Assembly: GCA_951812665.1 (NCBI GenBank)
Contig: CATOST010000036.1
Coordinates: 310,001-374,000 of the forward strand
Direction: 5' to 3'
Origin: an uncultured Acidobacteriota bacterium
GTDB taxonomy: Bacteria; Acidobacteriota; UBA6911; RPQK01; JAJDTT01
DNA: 64,000 bases
Part shown: positions 27,422 through 35,189 of the stretch, in pieces
Numbering within the stretch: position 1 is the first letter of the stretch
How the letters are laid out: each line of letters opens with the position of its first letter
The notes under the pieces: generated by a model
Databases searched by the model: none
Seen by the model: the letters and a program-made list of their open reading frames with translations, nothing else
What the model was told of the DNA's origin: nothing
Position numbers and translations under genes: made by a program

Positions 27422-28414
27422 ATGAATTCCATGCCAGGACGACGATTTTGGCTCCCAACGATGATTATGCTCCTGTGCCTTTCGGTAATCCGGGCGGAGG
27501 ATCCCCGGATCGTATCGGTGGAGAAGATCTGGGACCAGGGCCTCCACAACGCTTTCACTGACCTGATCCGTTTCCGCGAAAGGTGGTTCTGCACCTTTCG
27601 GGAGGGCGAACGACATGCCGCCGGACAGGACGGACGGATCCGGGTCATCACCTCATCCGATGGTGGGAGCTGGGAATCGGCCGCACTCTTGACGACGGAA
27701 GGGGTGGACCTGAGGGATCCCAAGCTCTCCCGGACGCCCGACGATCGCCTCCTGCTGGTGGCCGGCGGCAGCGTTTACATCGATGACGTGTTCCAGACCC
27801 GGGTGCCCCGCGTGGCTTTCTCCCCGGACGGCTACGAGTGGACCTCTCCACAGCGTGTCCTGGCCGAAGAGCACTGGCTCTGGCGCATCACCTGGCACCA
27901 GGGCACAGCCTACAGCGTCTCCAAGATGGGAGATGGGAAGAATACCCGCCGGGTCATCCTCTACTCGAGCCGGGACGGTATCGAGTGGAACCGGATCACC
28001 GTATTCAAGAACATTCCTCCCTGGCCCAACGAGGCCACCATCCGCTTTCTGCCCGGGGACGAGATGATGATCCTCTTGAGGCGCAACGCCACGGGTTGGA
28101 TCGGCACCAGCCACCCACCCTATCGGAAGTGGACGTGGACCGACACCGGGCACCGGCTGGGCGGACCCAATTTCATTCGCCTGCCCGACGGCCGGCTCTG
28201 GGCGGGCAGCCGCGCCTATACCGAGGATCCCACCACCATTCTGGCCCGCATGACCCGAAACAGCTTCGAGCCGGTCCTGACTCTCCCCAGCGGCGGGGAC
28301 ACCAGCTATCCCGGAATGGTCTGGCACCAGGGTCTGCTCTGGGTCAGCTACTACTCTTCCCACGAGGGGAAGAGCAGTATCTACTTGGCGAAGGTGCGGT
28401 TGCCGTCGGAGTAG
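27422..28414 (+). CDS. Exported sialidase-fold (BNR-type) protein
   Basis: A 330-residue protein with a signal peptide (RRFWLPTMIMLLCLSVIRAED). The rest looks like a six-bladed beta-propeller of the sialidase superfamily: repeated stretches ITSSDGGSWESA, FSPDGYEWTSPQ and YSSRDGIEWNRI resemble S-x-D-x-G-x-x-W Asp-boxes. An Arg in LIRFRERWFCTFREG could belong to the active site. It may hydrolyse or bind a glycan outside the cytoplasm. GAGGACAGGA lies before the ATG at 27422; a GTG at 27407 is the alternative. It starts 21 bp after the glycosidase-like gene and is probably co-transcribed. Confidence 0.75.
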   Translation: MNSMPGRRFWLPTMIMLLCLSVIRAEDPRIVSVEKIWDQGLHNAFTDLIRFRERWFCTFREGERHAAGQDGRIRVITSSDGGSWESAALLTTEGVDLRDPKLSRTPDDRLLLVAGGSVYIDDVFQTRVPRVAFSPDGYEWTSPQRVLAEEHWLWRITWHQGTAYSVSKMGDGKNTRRVILYSSRDGIEWNRITVFKNIPPWPNEATIRFLPGDEMMILLRRNATGWIGTSHPPYRKWTWTDTGHRLGGPNFIRLPDGRLWAGSRAYTEDPTTILARMTRNSFEPVLTLPSGGDTSYPGMVWHQGLLWVSYYSSHEGKSSIYLAKVRLPSE

Positions 28415-28451
28415 GGGGGAGGGGACATCCTTGTCCCGCTCTTGATCCGAA

Positions 28452-28517
28452 TCTTCGTGTGGTGCCGTTCTGCTCCGCTTTGGACCGAAGAGGGCGCCCA
28501 CAGGGGGTGCCCCTGCC
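28452..28517. repeat. Dispersed repeat B followed by a TAGGGGC-type palindromic unit
   Basis: Bases 28452-28498 match 5851-5897 at most positions (shared core TGCTCCGCTT, GGACCGAAGAGGGC). It runs straight into GGGCGCCC, ACAGGG, GGTGCCCC (28492-28517), an inverted copy of the palindromic unit seen at 19185 and 35145. A further inverted repeat, GGGACATCCTTGTCCC, lies at 28423-28438. The region separates the sialidase-like gene from convergent proA. Confidence 0.65.
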
Positions 28518-28534
28518 AATTCTTGAGGAGGCCG

Positions 28535-29812
28535 TCAGACTCGGATCTGTCCGTCCCCGACGATGACGAACTTCTCCGTCACCAGGCTTTCCAGGCCCAT
28601 GGGTCCGTAGGCGTGCAGGCGGGTGGTGCTGATTCCGATCTCGGCGCCCAGCCCCAGTTCTCCTCCGTCCGAGAAACGAGTGGAGGCATTGACCAGGACC
28701 ACCGAGGAGTTGACCCGGTTCAGGAAGGCCTGTCCCGCGGCCCGGTTCTCGGTGACGATGGCCTCGGTATGGTCGGAACCGTAGGTTTCGATGTGGGCGA
28801 TGGCCTCGTCCATGTCCGAGACCACCCGTACGGCCAGGATCAGATCCAGGAACTCCTCGTGGTAGTCCTCCTCCGTGGCCGGGGTGACGCCGGGGAGTAT
28901 CTCGCGGGTCCGGTCGTCTCCCCGCAACTCGACGCCGACCTGATCCATCCGTTGGGCGAATCGAGGGAGGAACCGGCCGGCGGCCTTCTCATGGATCAGG
29001 AGGTTCTCCACGGCATTGCACACGGCGGGCCGGGAGATCTTGGCGTTCTCGGCGATGGTCAGAGCCTTCGCGAGATCGGCTTCCTCATCCACGTAGATGT
29101 TGCACACGCCCTTGTAATGCTTGATGACGGGGATGCGGCTCGTTTGCGCCACGAAGCGGATCAGTCCCTCGCCTCCCCTGGGGATGATGAGGTCGATGAA
29201 CTCCTCCTGCCGGACCAGTATGGCGATGGCGTTCCGGTCGGTGGTGTCCACGAGCCGGCACGCATCCGAGAGTCCGGCCGGGGCCAGCGTCTCACCGACC
29301 AGCTCGACCAGGGCCCGGTTCGAATGGATGGCCTCGGAGCCCCCCTTGAGCACGGTGGCGTTGCCGGCCTTGAAGCAGAGGGCGAAGGCGTCGATGGTGA
29401 CGTTGGGCCGGGCCTCGTAGATGATGCCGATCACTCCCAGGGGGATGGTCCGTTTGGCCACCTGGAGCCCGTTGGGCCGGGTCCAGCTCTGGCGGTCGAC
29501 TCCCACCGGGTCCGGAAGCCGAGCCACTTCCCGCAGGCCCCGGATCATGGAGTCCATGCGTTTGGAGTCCAGACTTAGGCGGTCCAGCAGCGCGCCGGTG
29601 AGACCCTTGCGAGCGCCCGCGTCCAGGTCCCGGGCGTTGGCAGCCAGCAAAGTCTCACGAGCGTCCGGCTGCGACAGGCGATCGGCAAGGCTTTCCAGCA
29701 GCGCGTTCTTGGCGTCCGTGGACAGTGCGGAAAGGCGGCGGGAAGCTGTCTTGGCCCGCCTGGAAAGCTGGACGATTTCGTTTTCCAGTGAAGTTACGGT
29801 AGTGGTCATCAT
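28535..29812 (-). CDS. proA: Gamma-glutamyl phosphate reductase
   Basis: Second enzyme of proline synthesis: reduces gamma-glutamyl phosphate to glutamate semialdehyde with NADPH. The 425 residues match the family. Features are IPLGVIGIIYEARPNVT, GNATVLKGGSEA, the active-site Cys in KISRPAVCNAVENLLIH, and the end STTRLHAYGPMGLESLVTEKFVI. It starts 25 bp downstream of proB, an operon. Confidence 0.97.
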   Translation of the reverse strand: MMTTTVTSLENEIVQLSRRAKTASRRLSALSTDAKNALLESLADRLSQPDARETLLAANARDLDAGARKGLTGALLDRLSLDSKRMDSMIRGLREVARLPDPVGVDRQSWTRPNGLQVAKRTIPLGVIGIIYEARPNVTIDAFALCFKAGNATVLKGGSEAIHSNRALVELVGETLAPAGLSDACRLVDTTDRNAIAILVRQEEFIDLIIPRGGEGLIRFVAQTSRIPVIKHYKGVCNIYVDEEADLAKALTIAENAKISRPAVCNAVENLLIHEKAAGRFLPRFAQRMDQVGVELRGDDRTREILPGVTPATEEDYHEEFLDLILAVRVVSDMDEAIAHIETYGSDHTEAIVTENRAAGQAFLNRVNSSVVLVNASTRFSDGGELGLGAEIGISTTRLHAYGPMGLESLVTEKFVIVGDGQIRV

Positions 29813-29837
29813 TTTTCTCCCGCGAATAAGGGAGCGG

Positions 29838-30992
29838 TCATTTTACCAGCACCAGGTTGTCTCTATGGATCACCTCGTCGTAGTAGCTGTAGCCGAGGCG
29901 CGCCCGGATCTCTTCGCTCCTGCGACCCCGAATGGCCTCCACTTCCCGGGAACTGTAATAGCTCAGTCCCCGGGCGATCTCCCGGCCGTCGGGTCCCATG
30001 ACCCGGACCGGGTTTCCGGAGTGAAACTTGCCCTCCACCGCGGTGATGCCGATGGAAAGCAGACTCTTGCCCTTATGGGTCAGCGCTCGCGCCGCTCCCC
30101 GGTCGACCACCAGGCGCCCCTGAGGCTGAAGCGAGTGCAGGATCCAGTGCTTCCGCGCGGAGAGCCTTTCTTTGAACGGCAGGAAGAGGGTACCCACCTC
30201 CCGTCCCTCCAGGACCGTCTCCAGGATGCCGTCGTCCAGGCCGCTGACCAGCAACGAGGGAATTCCCGAGTCGGCCGCCTTCCGGATCGCCAGCAGCTTG
30301 GAGCGCATCCCTCCCCGGTTGATGGACGCCGAATCGCTCGTGTCGCGCGTATGGTGGAAATGCCAATCGGTGATTCGCTCCACGGTGGGAACCAGGCGGC
30401 CATCCTCGAGTGCGCCCTCATGGTTCTGCTCGTAGAACCCGCCCACGGTGGAGAGGATGAGCAGCAGGTCGGCTTGAACCAGGACCGCGACCTGCGCCGA
30501 GAGGTGGTCGTTGTCGCCGAACTTGATCTCGTTGACCGCCACCGTGTCGTTCTCGTTGACGACGGGGAGTATCCCGGATGCGAGCAGGGTTTCCAGCGCG
30601 TTCCTGGAATTGAGATAGCGTTCCCGGTTGTTCATGTCGTCCCGGGTCAGCAGGATCTGCCCCGTGTGCCGGCCCAGCCGCGAGAAGAGTCGTTCGTAGA
30701 CGGACATGAGGAGGTTCTGACCGACGGCGGCGCACGCTTGAAGTTGGGGGATGGTTTTGGCCGAACCGGTCAGACCCATGACCGGAGCCCCGGCCGCCAC
30801 CGCCCCCGACGTGACCAGCACCAACTGGCGCCCCTCCGCCAAGAGCCGGGCCATGCTTTTGACGAGTTGGCCGATTCGGTCCGTGTCCAGACGTTGCTCC
30901 GCGTCCACCAGCACGCCCGACCCCACCTTGACCACGATGCGGCCGGCTCGGGCCAGCGAACAACGCACGGATTGATCGCCACCTGCCTCCAT
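29838..30992 (-). CDS. proB: Glutamate 5-kinase
   Basis: First enzyme of proline synthesis: phosphorylates glutamate at the gamma carboxyl. The 384-residue protein has an amino-acid kinase domain (IVVKVGSGVLVD, LVTSGAVAAG, PVVNENDTVAVNEIKFGDND) and a C-terminal PUA domain (about 290-384, GRLVVDRGAARAL). In well-studied homologues it is feedback inhibited by proline. The ATG at 30992 puts the kinase motif near residue 19, a slightly long but plausible N-terminus. Confidence 0.97.
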   Translation of the reverse strand: MEAGGDQSVRCSLARAGRIVVKVGSGVLVDAEQRLDTDRIGQLVKSMARLLAEGRQLVLVTSGAVAAGAPVMGLTGSAKTIPQLQACAAVGQNLLMSVYERLFSRLGRHTGQILLTRDDMNNRERYLNSRNALETLLASGILPVVNENDTVAVNEIKFGDNDHLSAQVAVLVQADLLLILSTVGGFYEQNHEGALEDGRLVPTVERITDWHFHHTRDTSDSASINRGGMRSKLLAIRKAADSGIPSLLVSGLDDGILETVLEGREVGTLFLPFKERLSARKHWILHSLQPQGRLVVDRGAARALTHKGKSLLSIGITAVEGKFHSGNPVRVMGPDGREIARGLSYYSSREVEAIRGRRSEEIRARLGYSYYDEVIHRDNLVLVK

Positions 30993-31375
30993 GTCCGGCG
31001 CCTATCTTCCGGGCTTCCCGATGTCAAATCAAGCCGCTCGCGGGACGCGGTCCGTTCGTGCCTGAGCCAAGCTTGGCCGATGGGAATCCGATCTCGGTTT
31101 GTCAGAGTATTTTTCATTTGGAATCGGTTATGCGGATGCAAAATAGATTAGATTATACTGCCCGCATTCAAAATCAATTACCACACCGAATCCGACTTGG
31201 GGGGCACGTTGGTTCCGTGTTCCAAACCAACGAGGTCCAAGACGTCGCACTTGGCGTAGCGGGAAATCAGGACGGCAAGATCGTGATCGAAATCGTGCGT
31301 AGCGTCAGGGTCTACAAGCGGGATCGGGCTTCCTCGCCAAATCGTTTTCCCGAAGTCAAGGGAGGTTAGGAATTT
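30993..31375. other. Divergent intergenic region, AT-richer centre
   Basis: 383 bp between proB and the HpcH gene. Bases about 31085-31190 are AT-rich and include TTAGATTATACTG (TATACT as a possible plus-strand -10). A short open frame ending at 31369 (VFQTNEVQDVALGVAGNQDGKIVIEIV) has no start signal and may be a gene remnant or chance. GGGAGG at 31363-31368 is the ribosome site of the next gene. Confidence 0.4.
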
Positions 31376-32254
31376 ATGGAAAGGATGCGGTCCTGGCTTT
31401 TTGTCCCCGGCCACCGGCAGAAGATGATCGACAAGGCGCCTGGCCGGGGTTCCGATGCATTGATATACGACCTGGAGGACGCCGTCCCTCCGGACGAGAT
31501 GGACGCGGCCCGGAGGAAGGTGGGCGCGGCGTTGGATGCGGCGAAAGAGGGGCCACGCCGATTCGTTCGGATTCACGGCGCCGGGCATGGAGCCATGGAC
31601 GGCGACCTGCGAGCGGTGGTCCGGCCCGGCCTGGAGGGGCTGGTGCTCCCCAAGGTGGACCGCCCCGAGGACGTGACGGCCGTCGATCGTTCGCTGACGG
31701 AACGGGAGTCCGAGGCCGGCATGCGGCCCGGATCTGTTCGGCTGGCGGCGATGATCGAGAGCGCCATGGGCTTGATTCAGGCGCCGGCGATCGCCGCGTC
31801 TTCTCCCAGGCTCGTGGCCCTCATGTTCGGGGCCGAGGACTTTGCAGTCGACCTGGGTCTGTTCTCGTTTCGAGAAGGAGAACTGATGTCCTACGGGCGC
31901 TCCGCGCTCGTGGTGGCGGCAGCCAGCGCCCGGCTGGAGCCGGTGGACAAGGTCTACCTCGATTTTCGGGATCCGGACGGATTGGCCCGGGAGACCCAGG
32001 CGGCAAGGGGGCTCGGGTTCTCCGGAAAGACCCTGATCCATCCGGCTCAGATCGAAGTGGTTCACCGGGTCTTCCGTCCGACGGATGAGGAGGTCGAATC
32101 GGCACGCCGGGTGGTCGAGGCCTTTGAAGCGGCTCCCGAGGAAGGGACGATGGCCGTCGATGGACGGATGGTGGATCTGCCGGTCGTCAAGCGAGCCCGG
32201 TGGATACTCCGGTCGGCAGCGAAAAGGGAGATATCCATGAGGAGAGAGGGATAG
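31376..32254 (+). CDS. HpcH/HpaI aldolase / citrate lyase beta (CitE-like) family protein
   Basis: A 292-residue class II pyruvate-aldolase-type TIM barrel. SWLFVPGHRQKMIDKA and SDALIYDLEDAVPPDEMDAAR at the N-terminus are CitE hallmarks. The Mg ligands are the Glu of AAMIESAMGLI and the Asp of FGAEDFAVDLG. GKTLIHPAQIEVVHRVF is also conserved. Members cleave citramalyl-CoA, malyl-CoA or related thioesters; the substrate here is not clear. GGGAGG precedes the ATG. It stands first in a plus-strand set with the Gfo/Idh and ceramidase-like genes. Confidence 0.9.
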   Translation: MERMRSWLFVPGHRQKMIDKAPGRGSDALIYDLEDAVPPDEMDAARRKVGAALDAAKEGPRRFVRIHGAGHGAMDGDLRAVVRPGLEGLVLPKVDRPEDVTAVDRSLTERESEAGMRPGSVRLAAMIESAMGLIQAPAIAASSPRLVALMFGAEDFAVDLGLFSFREGELMSYGRSALVVAAASARLEPVDKVYLDFRDPDGLARETQAARGLGFSGKTLIHPAQIEVVHRVFRPTDEEVESARRVVEAFEAAPEEGTMAVDGRMVDLPVVKRARWILRSAAKREISMRREG

Positions 32255-32360
32255 GAAGCGCCGCCTTTCCAACCGCCGAACTCTCAGCCGCGCATCGGGG
32301 GAAGCTTTCGCCGCGGGTGTCTTTTCTGCCGAAACGATCCGATCAACGAGGAAGAGGATT

Positions 32361-33572
32361 ATGTCATCCAGGCGTGAGTTCCTGACGGCAGCCACCTTGA
32401 GCGTGGCCGCCAAGGCCGTTTCGGCAACTCCGAAATACGTGGGGTACGGGTCGGCCACATCGGACAGGAAGATCCGTATCGGGATCGTTGGAGGCGGGTT
32501 CGGTTGTTCCTTCTACTGGCACGAGCATCCGAGGTGTGTCGTCGAAGCCGTGACTGACCTTTACCCGAAGCGCCGGAAGAGACTCCAGGAAGTCTACGCT
32601 TGCGACAACGTCTACGACTCCATGGAGGAAATGCTGAAGGAGAAGGCGAACGACCTGGACGCCGTGGCGGTCTTCAGCGGAGTTCTCGATCATGTGAAGC
32701 ACACCAAAATGTGTTTCGAACGGGGGCTGCACGTGATCGTCGCCGTACCCGCGTGCTTCACCATGGAAGAGGCGTACGAGCTCAAAGAGCAGAAGGAAAA
32801 GACGGGTCTCCGGTACATGATGGCCGAGACCAGCTACTACAACACGGCCTGTATCTACGCCAGAGAGCTATTTCAGAAGGGCGGGTTCGGAGAGCTGTTC
32901 TACAGTGAAGTCGAGTACTATCACGATGTCTATCGCAAGGAAATAATCAACAACCCGAAGTCCAACTATTACCATCCTGACGGTTCCGTGAGCTGGCGGC
33001 AGGGGTTTCCTCCCATGCATTATCCGACCCATGCCCTGGGCTACATCGTGGGAGTCACGGGCGAGCGCATCGTCAGGACCTCGGCTCTGGGCTGGGGGGA
33101 TCCGGAGGAGATGGCGATGTTCAAGTCCAACCCCTACCGGAACCCGTTCTCCAACTCTGGCGCCTGGATGCAGACGGATCAGGGCCACATCGTACGCTGC
33201 AACATGTTCTGGCACATCGCCGCGGGGGGCGAGCGAGCCAACTGGTTCGGCGAAAAGGGAACCTTCTACATGACCCGGGAGGGCATCCACCGCGTCATCT
33301 GGGATGGGCGGAGAAGCAAGCCCGAGGAGGTGACCCTCCCCGAGTATTGGAACACCGGCCGGCTTCCGAAAACGATGCGTCACACCAGCGGTCATGGCAG
33401 CAGCCACACCTTCCTCACCGCGGAGTTCGTCAATGCGCTGGTGGAGGACCGGGAGCCGGCCATCGACGTCTACGAGTCGTTGGCCATGACCGTGCCGGGA
33501 ATCGTTTCCCACCAGTCCGCGCTCCGGAACGGAGAGCAGATGGAGGTTCCCCAGTTCGACCCGGGGGCTTGA
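32361..33572 (+). CDS. Tat-exported Gfo/Idh/MocA-family protein lacking the EKP motif
   Basis: A 403-residue protein starting MSSRREFLTAATLSVAA, a twin-arginine signal. The Rossmann motif is IRIGIVGGGFGCSF. Where family members have EKP, this one reads VIVAVPACFTMEEAYEL, so the lysine usual in this family is absent. The C-terminal domain has SYYNTACIYARELFQKGGFGELFYSEVEYYHD. It may have a different mechanism or be a binding protein. It lies 106 bp after the HpcH gene. Confidence 0.87.
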   Translation: MSSRREFLTAATLSVAAKAVSATPKYVGYGSATSDRKIRIGIVGGGFGCSFYWHEHPRCVVEAVTDLYPKRRKRLQEVYACDNVYDSMEEMLKEKANDLDAVAVFSGVLDHVKHTKMCFERGLHVIVAVPACFTMEEAYELKEQKEKTGLRYMMAETSYYNTACIYARELFQKGGFGELFYSEVEYYHDVYRKEIINNPKSNYYHPDGSVSWRQGFPPMHYPTHALGYIVGVTGERIVRTSALGWGDPEEMAMFKSNPYRNPFSNSGAWMQTDQGHIVRCNMFWHIAAGGERANWFGEKGTFYMTREGIHRVIWDGRRSKPEEVTLPEYWNTGRLPKTMRHTSGHGSSHTFLTAEFVNALVEDREPAIDVYESLAMTVPGIVSHQSALRNGEQMEVPQFDPGA

Positions 33573-33649
33573 AGGACCGCGGCGAAAGTCATCACGGAAC
33601 CAAGTACACTCAAGCAATCGTTGCGAAGTTGGGGTGGGGAATCGACGTT

Positions 33650-35128
33650 ATGAAAGGCATTGGGGGAAATGTGCGGTTTGTCGAGACGTTTCAGAACCGG
33701 TGCCGCTTCGGCTTGGCGCAGGCGGACATCACTCCGCCGGTCGGCATCTATCACCGGATGTGGGGCGCCGCCAGCCACGACCGCTCCACGGGCGTGCATC
33801 GCCCCCTGAAGGCGGCGGCCGTCGCGTTTGGGGCACTTGAGGAGGAAGGGCCTCCTTCGGAGTCCGAGCAGATCCTGATCCTGTTGGACCACGTCCTGCT
33901 GTGGCCCGCCGAGATGGACCTGCTGTTGGAGCGGGCCAGCCGGCTTTCCGGGGTCAGCCCTGACTCGCTGTTGGTGGTGTTCTCCCATACCCACGCCGCA
34001 GGCCTGATGGGCTTGGAACGAGAGTCCCTGCCGGGGGGAGAATTGATCCGTGGCTATCTGAAGAGGGTTGCGGCCTCTGTGGGCGATCTGATCTCCGCGG
34101 CCAGATCCGGGTCGCAGGCGGCCACCATCAGTTATGGCTTCGGCCACTGCTCGTTGGCCCGGAATCGGGATCTGTGGGACGATCGATTGCAGCAATACGT
34201 GTGTGGGTACAACCCGGACGGACCGTCGGACGACACACTCCTGGTGGCGCGGGTCAACGGCGAACGGGATGAGCCGATTGCCACCATCGTCAACTACGCT
34301 TGCCATCCCACGACCCTGGCCTGGGAGAACACGCTCATCAGCCCCGACTTTCCGGGAGCCATGCGGGAGGTCGTCGAGCGGGAGACCGGGGCGCCCTGCC
34401 TCTTCCTGCAGGGCGCGTCCGGGGACTTGGGGCCCAAGGAGGGGTTCGTAGGCGACTTGGAAGTGGCGGATCGAAACGGGCGTCAGCTTGGCTACGCTGC
34501 GCTGTCGGCCCGGTGTGAGTTGCCGCCTCCGAACCGGCGCTTTCAATACACCGGTCCCCGGGAGTCCGGCGCCACCTTGGGAACCTGGTCCTGGACCCGG
34601 CTCTCTCGCGACGAGAAGCGACGAAGCAGCCGGTGGAAACTGAGGCGCTGGGCCGTCGATCTCCCCTGTCGCCGGAGATCGCACACAAGGGAAGAGGTCC
34701 AATCCGAGCTCGAACGATGCAGAGCCGGAGAAAAGCGGGCGCGCGCTGCCGGAGACGAAGCCCGAGCCGGCGATTTCCGAGCCCTGGCCGAACAGCAGGG
34801 CCGCCGGTTGCAACGCCTGAAATTCCTTCCGGCGGGAGAGTGCCTCCCCTATTCGATCTGGCTCTGGAAAATCGGGGACGCCTTCTGGCTGGCCGTGGAA
34901 GGCGAACCCTACCAAGTGCTGCAACGGTCGTTGCGGGAGCGTTTTCCCGGAATACCGATCATGGTGGCTTCCCTGGCCAACGGCGCCCGGGCGAACTATC
35001 TGATCCCGGCCGGGGCCTACGGATCGGGCCGCTATCCCGACACCATCGCCGTTCTGGCCAAGGGCTCCCTGGAAACCGTCATCGACGAGGCCGGAAGCCA
35101 GATCGACGATTGGCTGAAGGACGAATAG
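33650..35128 (+). CDS. Neutral/alkaline ceramidase-like protein
   Basis: A roughly 492-residue protein matching the N-terminal catalytic domain of neutral ceramidases: FGLAQADITPPVGIYHRMWG, VVFSHTHAAG (zinc His pair), VNYACHPTTL, and FLQGASGDLGPKEG with the nucleophile-type Ser. The short C-terminal immunoglobulin-like domain of true ceramidases is not evident. Many bacterial relatives have unknown amide-hydrolase roles. There is no signal peptide in this start; the ATG at 33650 is in frame but lacks a strong ribosome site. A basic, charged insert lies at about residues 330-390. Confidence 0.85.
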   Translation: MKGIGGNVRFVETFQNRCRFGLAQADITPPVGIYHRMWGAASHDRSTGVHRPLKAAAVAFGALEEEGPPSESEQILILLDHVLLWPAEMDLLLERASRLSGVSPDSLLVVFSHTHAAGLMGLERESLPGGELIRGYLKRVAASVGDLISAARSGSQAATISYGFGHCSLARNRDLWDDRLQQYVCGYNPDGPSDDTLLVARVNGERDEPIATIVNYACHPTTLAWENTLISPDFPGAMREVVERETGAPCLFLQGASGDLGPKEGFVGDLEVADRNGRQLGYAALSARCELPPPNRRFQYTGPRESGATLGTWSWTRLSRDEKRRSSRWKLRRWAVDLPCRRRSHTREEVQSELERCRAGEKRARAAGDEARAGDFRALAEQQGRRLQRLKFLPAGECLPYSIWLWKIGDAFWLAVEGEPYQVLQRSLRERFPGIPIMVASLANGARANYLIPAGAYGSGRYPDTIAVLAKGSLETVIDEAGSQIDDWLKDE

Positions 35129-35144
35129 CTCGTTCCCCGTTCCC

Positions 35145-35168
35145 TAGGGGCGCCCCTTGTGGGCGCCC
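35145..35168. repeat. TAGGGGC-type palindromic unit between convergent genes
   Basis: TAGGGGCGCCCC, TTGT, GGGCGCCC form a near-perfect hairpin with an 8-bp GC stem. It is a single copy of the unit doubled at 19185-19288. It sits in the 61-bp gap between the convergent ceramidase-like and PVC-type dehydrogenase genes and could act as a two-way transcription barrier. Confidence 0.7.
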
Positions 35169-35189
35169 TCGTCGACGAGCTACCGGTGT

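Noticed and set aside
29421-31151. A 576-codon plus-strand frame over proA/proB
   Set aside because: Shadow of two certain genes on the other strand.
31178-32458. A 426-codon minus-strand frame including HDFDHDLAVLISRYAKCDV
   Set aside because: Mostly antisense to the HpcH aldolase gene. The part outside it is too short and lacks start signals.
33347-33649. Upstream extension of the ceramidase-like frame
   Set aside because: It overlaps the 3' end of the Gfo/Idh gene and has no family similarity; the ADITPPVG motif sits near the N-terminus in relatives.
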